A stretch of DNA of 8,924 bases from JBDRMV01 sp043811795. GTDB lineage: Bacteria; CG03. Positions 1 through 5,863 of the stretch are shown piece after piece. The stretch covers positions 1-8,924 of the forward strand of contig JBDRMV010000115.1 of the NCBI GenBank assembly GCA_043811795.1, given 5' to 3'. The first letter of the stretch is position 1; each line of letters opens with the position of its first letter. The notes beneath the pieces are model-generated. The model was not told where the DNA came from. It was given only the letters and a program-made list of their open reading frames with translations, and made no database searches. A program made the position numbers and the translations under genes.

Positions 1-103
1 CATCGCTATCCACACAGCTAAAAGACATATAAACGGCTAACAAAGCAATGAACCTGACTTTGAATAAAAGTGGGACGGGGCTGATACTTTTAATTTTTTC
101 TGC

Positions 104-132
104 TGGACAGGAAAGACAGGATGTGATAAAAT
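104..132 (+). promoter_or_regulatory. Promoter of the DUF2281-like antitoxin gene
   Basis: A -35-like TGGACA (104-109) lies 17 bp upstream of a -10-like TAAAAT (127-132), each one mismatch from the sigma-70 consensus. A TG at 124-125 gives an extended -10. Transcription would start near 139-140. A GGAGG Shine-Dalgarno (148-152) follows, 7 bp before the ATG at 160. Predicted by eye from spacing and consensus only. Confidence 0.6.
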
Positions 133-159
133 GCAATAATCAAAGCCGGAGGTTAAATA

Positions 160-384
160 ATGACTGTTGCGGAAAAAATCATTCAGCACATCAGGACGTT
201 GCCGGAGGTAATACAGACGGAAGTGCTCGATTTTGTTGAGTACCTTGAGACTAAGGCTGGAATAGCAGAAAAGGCAGAAAACGATGTAGCATGGTCAGGT
301 TTTTCCTTGTCTCAGGCTATGAGTGGACTTGAATCTGAACCAAGTAACTATAGTACTGATGACCTCAAAGAAGTTTTCTCATGA
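160..384 (+). CDS. DUF2281-like type II antitoxin, now without an intact toxin
   Basis: A 74-residue protein. The N-terminal half carries the LPEVIQTEVLDFVEYLE pattern seen in DUF2281 proteins, a helical segment found in small antitoxins. The C-terminal half has WSGFSLSQAMSGLE and ends in DDLKEVFS, typical of the toxin-binding tail of antitoxins encoded just upstream of MazF/PemK or PIN toxins. The start is supported by a GGAGG ribosome site 7 bp upstream. The stop codon overlaps the ATG of a truncated MazF-like frame (ATGA at 381-384), the usual translational coupling of an antitoxin-toxin pair. By family, it should neutralise its toxin and repress its own operon. Here the toxin is broken, so it is an orphan antitoxin, either decaying or kept as an anti-toxin against related modules. 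Family assignment is from motif memory and no search was run. Confidence 0.75.
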   Translation: MTVAEKIIQHIRTLPEVIQTEVLDFVEYLETKAGIAEKAENDVAWSGFSLSQAMSGLESEPSNYSTDDLKEVFS

Positions 385-470
385 TTCATGAAGGACAAGT
401 CGTCCTTTTTAGGTTTCCACTCCCTTTTTCTGGTAAATCAATTACAGTTTTTATGGAATATGAGTATTGA
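381..470 (+). pseudogene. Truncated MazF/PemK-like toxin remnant
   Basis: A 29-codon frame opens at the ATG overlapping the antitoxin stop. Its first residues, MIHEGQVVLFRFPLP, match the conserved N-terminal strand of MazF/PemK toxins (G-[ED/Q]-[IV]-[VW]-x-x-x-[FP]-P). After about 15 codons the similarity stops and the frame terminates at 468-470. The catalytic Arg (R-P-x-x-[VL]-[LV]-S), the following Thr and the C-terminal NLD-x-x-x-T block are all absent, against about 105-115 residues for a complete toxin. The deacetylase gene begins inside this frame at 460, so a deletion or rearrangement probably joined the toxin's 5' end to sequence upstream of that gene, with the break near 420. It is too short to have been flagged as a gene automatically. 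The alternative, a chance 29-codon peptide, is unlikely given the ATGA coupling and the N-terminal motif. Confidence 0.7.
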
Positions 471-1308
471 AATAATATACGATAAGAAATGTCTGGAGTA
501 TTGCGCTCCGGGTCATCCCGAGAGGCCGGAGAGAGTGAGTGAGACGGTCGCTCTTCTCAAGAGGGAAAAGTTTTCTTTTATAAAACCGTCGCCTGCGGAC
601 GATTCCGACATTCTTCTGTCTCATTCCGTTGAATTGCTTGAAACAGTCAGGGGAGGCGACTTCCTCGAGCCGGATACGCCCGCGCACGAGAACATATATG
701 AGATAGCGCTTCTTTCCTGCGGCGGCGCCGTCAGGGCGGCGGAACTTGCGAAGGATTCAAAGAATTCATTCTCGCTGATGAGACCTCCGGGACATCACGC
801 GACGAGAGACAACCTGATGGGCTTCTGCTATTTCAACAATATAACGATAGCCGCGCTTAAGGTTTTTAAGGGTAAAAAAGTCGCTGTTATAGATTTTGAC
901 TGCCACCACGGAAACGGCACGGAGGACATACTCAGGGGCAGGGAAAACTTTCTTTACGTTTCGCTTCACCAGAGTCCCGGCTATCCCGGAACAGGGCTTG
1001 TCTCGTCCGGCAATATTATGAATTTCCCTCTGCCGCCCGGAACCGGCGGCGGCGCTTATCTCGGCGCTCTGGGAAGGGCTCTCCGCGGGGTTGAGGAGTT
1101 TAATCCCGATTATATAGGCGTCTCCGCGGGTTTTGATTCTTACAGGGGCGACCCTCTGATGGCTATGGCTCTTGACGAGGGGGATTTCGGGAAAATCGGG
1201 GCGATGATAAAAGGTCTGGGCAAACCTGTGTTCTCCGTTCTTGAGGGCGGGTATTCGCCGGATTTACCCCGTCTCGTACTCGCTTATCTTTCAGGTCTGG
1301 CGGGATAA
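460..1308 (+). CDS. Histone-deacetylase-fold amidohydrolase (class II / acetylpolyamine amidohydrolase type)
   Basis: A 282-residue zinc amidohydrolase that would remove acetyl groups from acetyl-lysine or acetylated polyamines/small amides in the cytoplasm. Visible motifs, numbered from Met at 460: GHPERPER (18-25), RPPGHHA with the catalytic His pair H112/H113, GFCYFNN (121-127), DFDCHHGNG with charge-relay D145 and zinc ligands D147 and H149, SAGFDS with zinc ligand D226, and LEGGY with catalytic Tyr Y265. All catalytic residues are present, so it should be active. It is shorter than many family members (about 300-370). I chose 460 rather than an upstream in-frame ATG at 388 because IIYDKKCLEY begins the family's usual N-terminus, and codons before it belong to the toxin remnant. 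No Shine-Dalgarno precedes 460. Translation may be coupled to the remnant frame, which ends at 470, and transcription may come from the antitoxin promoter. Protein versus polyamine substrate cannot be told from sequence alone. Confidence 0.92.
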   Translation: MSIEIIYDKKCLEYCAPGHPERPERVSETVALLKREKFSFIKPSPADDSDILLSHSVELLETVRGGDFLEPDTPAHENIYEIALLSCGGAVRAAELAKDSKNSFSLMRPPGHHATRDNLMGFCYFNNITIAALKVFKGKKVAVIDFDCHHGNGTEDILRGRENFLYVSLHQSPGYPGTGLVSSGNIMNFPLPPGTGGGAYLGALGRALRGVEEFNPDYIGVSAGFDSYRGDPLMAMALDEGDFGKIGAMIKGLGKPVFSVLEGGYSPDLPRLVLAYLSGLAG

Positions 1309-1317
1309 AATTATTCC

Positions 1318-1347
1318 TTGCTTTTGTCGGGCGGATTTTATAATATT
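1318..1347 (+). repeat. 30-bp direct repeat, left copy
   Basis: This 30-bp stretch, beginning TTGCTTTTGTCGGGCGG and ending TTTTATAATATT, is identical to 2411-2440. The two copies bracket the TA-containing block. The left copy lies 9 bp after the deacetylase stop codon and contains TATAAT at 1339-1344. Identity stops abruptly on both sides (CC before, AAA after, versus TA before, CTA after in the right copy). Likely the footprint of an insertion or of a recombination between duplicated sequences. Confidence 0.9.
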
Positions 1348-1361
1348 AAAAAAATCAGCTC

Positions 1362-1390
1362 TTGACAAACAATAAAACTCCGAATATAAT
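1362..1390 (+). promoter_or_regulatory. Consensus sigma-70 promoter of the mazEF-type operon
   Basis: A perfect TTGACA (1362-1367) is separated by 17 bp from a perfect TATAAT (1385-1390). Transcription should start near 1397. A strong purine-rich ribosome site (GGAGG at 1420-1424, within a longer G run) sits 5 bp before the antitoxin ATG at 1430. A full-consensus promoter suits a TA operon that is repressed by its own antitoxin. No clear operator palindrome was picked out by eye. Confidence 0.85.
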
Positions 1391-1429
1391 TACAATAGAA
1401 TAAAAGTTATATTAGTACGGGAGGGGGCA

Positions 1430-1675
1430 ATGAATAGTGCAAGATTAATTGTTACTATTCCAAAAAGCGAATTTAAAAGAATAGAGCAAGAAAAAAAAGA
1501 AAAAGGAATAACTCGAAGCGCTTTTATTCACCGGATTATAGAGTTCTTTTTCCGTAAAGAAGATGAGGCAGAAAAAGAAAAGCGGTATATCGCCGGCTAT
1601 AAAAAGAAACCTGAAAACATCAAAAAAATTACTGCCATGGAAAAAGCAACGCTTGAGACCATAGGAAAGTTCTAA
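1430..1675 (+). CDS. mazE: Ribbon-helix-helix antitoxin of a MazF-type toxin
   Basis: An 81-residue protein. Residues 4-45 fit a ribbon-helix-helix DNA-binding domain: a short strand (ARLIVTIPKSEF), a helix (KRIEQEKKEKG), a turn with the typical TRSAFI, and a second helix (HRIIEFFFRK). The rest (46-81) is charged and ends in AMEKATLETIGKF, a plausible flexible tail that wraps the toxin, as in RHH-type MazE antitoxins. Dimers would bind the operon promoter and neutralise the MazF encoded 1 bp downstream. Start chosen for the strong GGAGG site 5 bp upstream and the consensus promoter before it. The gene is markedly A-rich, with lysine written mostly AAA, unlike the GC-richer flanking genes, in keeping with acquisition by transfer. 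The RHH call is by pattern; MazE is named by its pairing with the toxin. Confidence 0.85.
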   Translation: MNSARLIVTIPKSEFKRIEQEKKEKGITRSAFIHRIIEFFFRKEDEAEKEKRYIAGYKKKPENIKKITAMEKATLETIGKF

Positions 1676-1676
1676 T

Positions 1677-1991
1677 ATGCATAGGGGGGAAATTTGGTGG
1701 GCAAATCTGCCCAAGCCTATAGGGAAACGACCGGTTGTTTTACTTTCAAGAGATGCAGCATACATTGTCCGTAATGCCGTTACTGTTGCAGAGATCACCA
1801 CTACGATTCGAAATATACCTGTGGAGGTTCCACTTGGCCCGGCGGAGGGTTTGCCAAAGAAATGCGTTGCCAATCTTGATACGATACTAACCATAAGAAA
1901 AGAGAGAATCGATACAAAGATAACTAACCTACCTCAAAATAAAATCAACGACATTGACAAAGCAATAAAATTCGCATTAGATATATCCTGA
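1677..1991 (+). CDS. mazF: MazF/PemK-family endoribonuclease toxin
   Basis: A 104-residue, full-length MazF-like mRNA interferase expected to cleave single-stranded RNA at short sequence motifs when released from its antitoxin. Motifs in order: RGEIWWANLP (3-12), the family's first strand; GKRPVVLLSRD (16-26) with the presumed catalytic Arg R18; the TTT at 41-43, supplying the expected catalytic Thr in the ITTTIRN segment; VEVPLGPAEGLPKKCVANLD (49-68); and TILTIRKERI. These match the family layout end to end, so it is likely functional. It starts 1 bp after the antitoxin stop, and the pair should be cotranscribed from the promoter at 1362-1390. Base composition is AT-rich like its antitoxin. 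It differs clearly from the broken MazF-like N-terminus at 381-470, so the two modules do not appear to be recent duplicates. The cleavage motif cannot be predicted here. Confidence 0.93.
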   Translation: MHRGEIWWANLPKPIGKRPVVLLSRDAAYIVRNAVTVAEITTTIRNIPVEVPLGPAEGLPKKCVANLDTILTIRKERIDTKITNLPQNKINDIDKAIKFALDIS

Positions 1992-2052
1992 TTGTAAATA
2001 TTACATTAGATTCGCTTCATCTTAGAAACTAACCTGACCGATAACTACGATT

Positions 2053-2172
2053 CTATAAACTTTTACCCCACTGTAATGTCTCGCCGGCTCGCCATTCCTG
2101 CAGGGTAATTCCGGCGTTGCGCGCCTGAGGCGCATCTTCGACTGCAAGAATAGCTCCTTCCGGATTCCCGTC
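2053..2172 (-). pseudogene. Possible 3' gene fragment, unidentified
   Basis: Read on the minus strand, 39 codons run from a stop (TAA at 2175-2173) to TAG at 2055-2053 and include AILAVEDAPQARNAG and TLQEWRAGETLQWG. The composition looks like real protein, and the stretch is GC-richer than the DNA around it. No start codon or ribosome site is present, so if coding it is a C-terminal fragment. I do not recognise the family. The plus strand of the same DNA is also open for about 30 codons, so the assignment is weak, and the region may instead be part of a dispersed repeat. A short palindrome lies at 2121-2133. Confidence 0.3.
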
Positions 2173-2245
2173 TTAATGACTATTTTTCTGGGGTTTTATG
2201 GTTAGTTAAACCTGCATTATTCATATTCTCTGAGGAAAAATCGGG

Positions 2246-2355
2246 TGAAAAATCGGGTCACCTCTATTTTTTCTTACTATACAAAAGTAAAAAATAGAAG
2301 TGACCCATTTTTCAAAATAGAACTGACCCCGTAAAATAGAAGTGACCCATTTTTC
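2246..2355. repeat. Cluster of four AAATAGAAGTGACCC-type repeats, first copy inverted
   Basis: Four copies of one motif. An inverted copy (2246-2277, GGGTCACCTCTATTTTTT core) and a direct copy (2287-2314) form a long imperfect stem of about 27 bp with a small AT-rich loop. A variant copy with AACTGACCCC follows at 2314-2330. A third direct copy (2333-2355) is identical over 23 bp to 2291-2313. I recall similar A-rich/GACCC repeats around REP-associated (Y1) transposases and MITE-like ends in metagenomic genomes, but no transposase is present here. Confidence 0.8.
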
Positions 2356-2380
2356 TTTAATAACACTTTCATCAAAAATA

Positions 2381-2402
2381 CCCTCATTATGAATAATGAG
2401 GG
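2381..2402. repeat. Perfect 10-bp palindrome
   Basis: CCCTCATTAT and ATAATGAGGG are exact reverse complements separated by GA, and the outer A/T (2380, 2403) extends the stem to 11 bp. On the minus strand the stem is followed by TATTTTTGA, so it could terminate transcription running leftward. On the plus strand it is followed by TTAAAC, a poor terminator. It could also be an element end, since the right direct repeat begins 8 bp later, or an operator in front of smc. Confidence 0.75.
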
Positions 2403-2410
2403 TTAAACTA

Positions 2411-2437
2411 TTGCTTTTGTCGGGCGGATTTTATAAT
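2411..2437 (+). promoter_or_regulatory. Probable smc promoter giving a very short or absent 5' leader
   Basis: TATAAT at 2432-2437 lies only 5 bp before the first smc ATG (2443). The best -35 is TTGCTT (2411-2416) with a short 15-bp spacer. A start about 7 bp past the -10 falls at 2443-2446, at or inside the start codon, and there is no Shine-Dalgarno upstream. Both fit a leaderless or near-leaderless transcript. The same box in the left repeat copy (1339-1344) shows it belongs to the duplicated segment. Confidence 0.5.
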
Positions 2438-2440
2438 ATT
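2411..2440 (+). repeat. 30-bp direct repeat, right copy
   Basis: Identical to 1318-1347. It abuts the smc start and provides its TATAAT box. If the block between the copies is removed, the deacetylase stop and the smc start would lie about 40 bp apart, a plausible ancestral arrangement in which this sequence was the native deacetylase-smc spacer. Confidence 0.9.
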
Positions 2441-2442
2441 CT

Positions 2443-5400
2443 ATGATTATGTATTTGAAACAACTGGAAATTCAGGGCTTTAAGTCGTTTGCCGACAGGA
2501 TAAAAATTAATTTTGAAAGCGGCATTACCGCTGTGGTCGGACCCAACGGTTGCGGGAAGAGCAACGTCGTTGACGCTCTGCGGTGGGTCCTCGGCGAAAC
2601 GAACCCCCGCAGGATACGCTGCCTGCGCGAAAATGACGTTATTTTTCACGGCTCGTCCACGAGACCCCAGGTAGGTTTTGCCCGGGTAAATCTCCTTCTG
2701 GACAATTCTTCTTCCTGGCTTAACATTGACTGCTCGGAAGTTCAGATAACAAGGAAACTTTACGCCAACGGCGAATCGGGATATTTCATAAACAACGAGT
2801 CCGTCCGGATGAAGGATATAAAAGAACTTTTTATGAACACGGGCGTTATGACGAATTCCTATTCAACGATTCAGCTCGCTGAAGTGCAGGCGATTCTTGA
2901 ATCGTCGCCGGAGCAGATCAGGGTGCTTTTTGACGAGGCGGCGGGGGTTACTAAATACAGGTCTCACAGGGAGGAAGCGCGCAGAAGGATTGACCGGACG
3001 CGCGGCGACCTCGACAGGATACGGGACATTATACGGGAACTTGAGCAGGAGATAAAACTGCTTGATTCTCAGGCGAGAAAAGCGAAGAAGTTTGAGAATC
3101 TCAAGGTCAAACTCAGCGAAGGGATGGTAAACAACATCCTTTCAGATTATAAGGAGAATTTTGAAAGGAAGGAAGAACTGAAAAAAAACCTGACTGTCCA
3201 GTCCGATAAACACATTGCGTTCAAATCAAAACTTTCAAAAGCCGAGGCCGCGCTTGAGAAACAGAGGATGGAACTTGATGTTTTAGAGGAGCGCCTTGCC
3301 TCGCGTCAGGCGGAAAATGCTCTCGCCGTTTCCGAGAAAAAGGTTCTGGAGGAGCGTCTGTCGTTTGCCTCTTCCCGCCTTAAGGCGCTGCCCGGCGAAA
3401 TGGCGCAGGCATCGCAGAAGCAAAAGCGCGCCGAAAAGGAACTTCTTGAACAAAAGCCGGTTCTTGAAAAACTTTCTTCGCAGAAAGACGAGATTGAAAA
3501 AACGCTTAACGAAATAAAGGCCGCAAGCGGGGCGAAGGCGTCCTTGTTTGACGAAAAACTTCAGGCGGCGAAGAGCGTTCTTTTTCAGACGGTTCACTCC
3601 CTCGTTTCCGTTTCAAACGGAATAAAGACCGCTGAAGACGGAATTGAGGAACTTGCAGGCAGAATATCTAAAAACAGGGATGACTCGCAAAAGATTGAAA
3701 ATGAAATTTTACGGTTAGACGGGGAAATCAAAGAGGCGAAAAATAAATCGGCTCAAGCGGCGGAAGAAATTAAACGGAAGGAAGAAATTATCGGAAAACT
3801 GAACGCCGGTTACGCCCGGGCGGATAAATTACGCGGGGAACTGAAAGAAAAAGCCGAAGGGCTTAAGATGGATAAACTGCGTCTGGAGACGGGTTCGGCG
3901 GGGAAACGGCTGGAATACGAGAGTTTCGTCAAACGCGTTTCCGGCGACCGGGATTTTCTGGGCGATTTTGAAAGCAGCGTGGAAATAGGCGAAAAATGGA
4001 AGGAAGCATTTTCGGTTCTTTTTTCCAACTTCCCGAAGGTCGTCTTTGTGCGGAATGCCGGATGTATTAAAAAAATGAAAGACGCCGGAGCGGTTCCTTA
4101 CATCATTTTTGTTTCGGCAGAGGACATTATTAAATATTCACCAGGGAATCTTCCCTCAGCGGTTCCGCCGGAAGATATTATCAGGGGGAAAAACGAGCAT
4201 GCGGAAAAATTCATAAAAATTCTCTTTGATAAATTTATTTTTGCGGACAGGGATGCGCAGGAAGGGACGGAAAAATTCATTTTTTCTTCCGACGGCTCGG
4301 TCGGGTTTCCTTTCGGGCGCGCTTTCGGCGGTTCCGGAGGCGTTTCGGACGCAGATGAAGATATTTCTTTAAAGGAAAAGGAGATTGACGGCATCGAGAA
4401 GCGTCGCAGGGATTCCGAAGAGGAAATAAACAAACTTACCTCCGGCAGGGAAAAGGCTCTTCGCGAAATTTCTTCCCTCAGGGAAGAAGTTATAGAAAGC
4501 GGCGCTAAAATAAGAAACCTTGAATCGGCGAAATCCGGCAAAGCGGAGATTCTTAAAGAAATGTCCGCAGAGAGGGCTAATCTTGAAAAGGCGGCGGATA
4601 ACTTAAGAGCGGAAATAGAGAAAAATAAAAAGGAAGAAATGGTTCTGAAAGAAAAACACCAGATACAGGTGGAAAATCTTTCGTCGGCGGAAAAAACGGT
4701 AGCGTCGGCGGAAGAGACGCGGTCTCACATCTCGGCGGCGGAAAATGAGGCGAAGAAGCAGAAGTGCGAGCGATTCATGGTCGAATACGAAGGCGCCTTG
4801 TCCTCTGTCGGGCGGTTTGAAGAAGAAAAGTCGGGCGCCATAAAAACCGTTCAGCAGATAAGCAACGAGGAGAAGCATCTCAATGAGCGGGCGGGAAAAA
4901 TGAAGGACGATATCGATGCTATCGCAAAACGGGAAAAGAAATTTACGGAGGATATAAACGCGCTGAAACAGAAACAGCAGTCGGAAAGAGCCGGGCTGAA
5001 CGTTCTGCAGAAAAATGTCTCTTCGGTCAATTCGCAGGTTTATGAGACGCAAAAAAGCAAAGAGATAGTAACGGGGGAAATAATGCATCTGGGCGAATCG
5101 CTGCAGGCGCTGGAATACCGCCTGAAAGAGGAATACAGTCTTACGGTTGACGAAGGTTTTAAAAAATACGAGCATCCCGTAAAGTTTTCCGAAGAAGATA
5201 TTATCCGGCTTCGCGCCAGGGTGGAGGCGCTGGGTTCCGTCAATCTTCTGGCTCCGGAGGACTATGAAAGGGTGAAGAAGAGGTATGATTTTCTTATCGC
5301 GCAGTCGACCGACCTTGAAAAAGCAATAGAAGACATTACTAAAATAATAAGCGAAGCGAACAAGCAGATCAGGGAAAATTTCGTCAGAACTTTTGAAATT

Positions 5401-5853
5401 GCGAAGGAAAATTTTAAGGCCGTGTATACGAATTTTTTTGAAGGCGGCCGGGCGGACATCCGTCTTACGGACGAGGCGAATCCCCTTGAAAGCGGCGTGG
5501 AGGTCGAGGCTGAGCCGCCGGGGAAGAAAATCAATTCAAACAGGCAGTTGTCGTCCGGCGAGAATGCCCTGACGGCGATCGCGCTGCTGTTCGCCCTGTT
5601 CCGGATTAAGCCGTCCCCGTTCTGCGTTCTTGACGAGATTGACGCCCCCCTCGACGACGCAAACGTCGTGAGGTTTAGCAAACTTATCAGGGAATTTTCA
5701 AAAAATATTCAGTTCATTACAATAACGCATAACAAAAGAACAATGGAAATGGCGGACGTTATTTACGGGGTTACGATGGAAGAATTCGGCGTGTCAAAAC
5801 TGGTTTCCGTAAAATACCGCAAGTTCATTGGAGAAGGGGTAGGCGCCCGGTAA
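2443..5853 (+). CDS. smc: Chromosome segregation protein SMC
   Basis: A 1136-residue SMC ATPase, slightly shorter than the usual 1170-1190. SMC dimers, with ScpA/ScpB, compact and align sister chromosomes. Layout: N-terminal ATPase half with LKQLEIQGFKSFADR and Walker A GPNGCGKS (33-40); Q-loop region SYSTIQLAEVQAIL (139-152) and FDEAAGVTKYR (163-173); first coiled coil about 175-485; hinge about 490-640, ending in the glycine-rich FGGSGG (628-633); second coiled coil about 645-950; C-terminal ATPase half with signature QLSSGENAL (1035-1043), Walker B CVLDEID (1061-1067), D-loop APLDD, and ITHNKRTME switch. Two motifs depart from the family: the signature is LSSGE rather than LSGGE, and the usual [EGS]-Q-G-[KR]-[IV] of the Q-loop reads Q-L-A-E-V. 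ATG at 2443 or 2449 is possible. MYLKQLEI from 2449 is the typical N-terminus, and neither has a ribosome site. The next gene follows 10 bp later, so the two are probably cotranscribed. Confidence 0.97.
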   Translation: MIMYLKQLEIQGFKSFADRIKINFESGITAVVGPNGCGKSNVVDALRWVLGETNPRRIRCLRENDVIFHGSSTRPQVGFARVNLLLDNSSSWLNIDCSEVQITRKLYANGESGYFINNESVRMKDIKELFMNTGVMTNSYSTIQLAEVQAILESSPEQIRVLFDEAAGVTKYRSHREEARRRIDRTRGDLDRIRDIIRELEQEIKLLDSQARKAKKFENLKVKLSEGMVNNILSDYKENFERKEELKKNLTVQSDKHIAFKSKLSKAEAALEKQRMELDVLEERLASRQAENALAVSEKKVLEERLSFASSRLKALPGEMAQASQKQKRAEKELLEQKPVLEKLSSQKDEIEKTLNEIKAASGAKASLFDEKLQAAKSVLFQTVHSLVSVSNGIKTAEDGIEELAGRISKNRDDSQKIENEILRLDGEIKEAKNKSAQAAEEIKRKEEIIGKLNAGYARADKLRGELKEKAEGLKMDKLRLETGSAGKRLEYESFVKRVSGDRDFLGDFESSVEIGEKWKEAFSVLFSNFPKVVFVRNAGCIKKMKDAGAVPYIIFVSAEDIIKYSPGNLPSAVPPEDIIRGKNEHAEKFIKILFDKFIFADRDAQEGTEKFIFSSDGSVGFPFGRAFGGSGGVSDADEDISLKEKEIDGIEKRRRDSEEEINKLTSGREKALREISSLREEVIESGAKIRNLESAKSGKAEILKEMSAERANLEKAADNLRAEIEKNKKEEMVLKEKHQIQVENLSSAEKTVASAEETRSHISAAENEAKKQKCERFMVEYEGALSSVGRFEEEKSGAIKTVQQISNEEKHLNERAGKMKDDIDAIAKREKKFTEDINALKQKQQSERAGLNVLQKNVSSVNSQVYETQKSKEIVTGEIMHLGESLQALEYRLKEEYSLTVDEGFKKYEHPVKFSEEDIIRLRARVEALGSVNLLAPEDYERVKKRYDFLIAQSTDLEKAIEDITKIISEANKQIRENFVRTFEIAKENFKAVYTNFFEGGRADIRLTDEANPLESGVEVEAEPPGKKINSNRQLSSGENALTAIALLFALFRIKPSPFCVLDEIDAPLDDANVVRFSKLIREFSKNIQFITITHNKRTMEMADVIYGVTMEEFGVSKLVSVKYRKFIGEGVGAR

Positions 5854-5863
5854 AACTGCCCAT

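Larger units (their letters stand above)
1992..2410. other. Non-coding part of the presumed insertion: remnants and repeats
   Basis: These 419 bp between the toxin stop and the right direct repeat hold no intact gene. From left to right: an AT-rich tail (1992-2052), a possible minus-strand gene fragment (2053-2172), an unremarkable stretch (2173-2245), a cluster of inverted and direct repeats (2246-2355), and a perfect palindrome (2381-2402). GC content rises sharply at about 2080-2170 relative to both sides, so the block looks composite rather than one gene's decay. Confidence 0.6.

Noticed and set aside
66..91. AAAAGT/ACTTTT inverted repeat followed by a T-rich run, as a terminator
   Set aside because: The stem is six AT-rich pairs with a 14-nt loop, too weak to call an intrinsic terminator.
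48..239. Open frame of 63 codons upstream of and overlapping the antitoxin
   Set aside because: It has no ribosome site, spans the antitoxin promoter and start, and its sequence is not protein-like. The antitoxin frame is clearly the real one.
388..459. In-frame upstream start for the deacetylase
   Set aside because: The extra 24 residues are the toxin remnant read out of frame; they do not match the family, whose N-terminus begins at 460.
1445..1894. Minus-strand frame of 149 codons opposite the mazEF-type pair
   Set aside because: It is rich in Phe and Ser because it mirrors A-rich codons of the genuine genes, and has no family motif.
4098..5175. Long minus-strand frames opposite smc
   Set aside because: Their Ser/Arg/Phe-rich low-complexity content is the reverse of coiled-coil codons (GAA, AAA, GCG); smc is continuous through the region.
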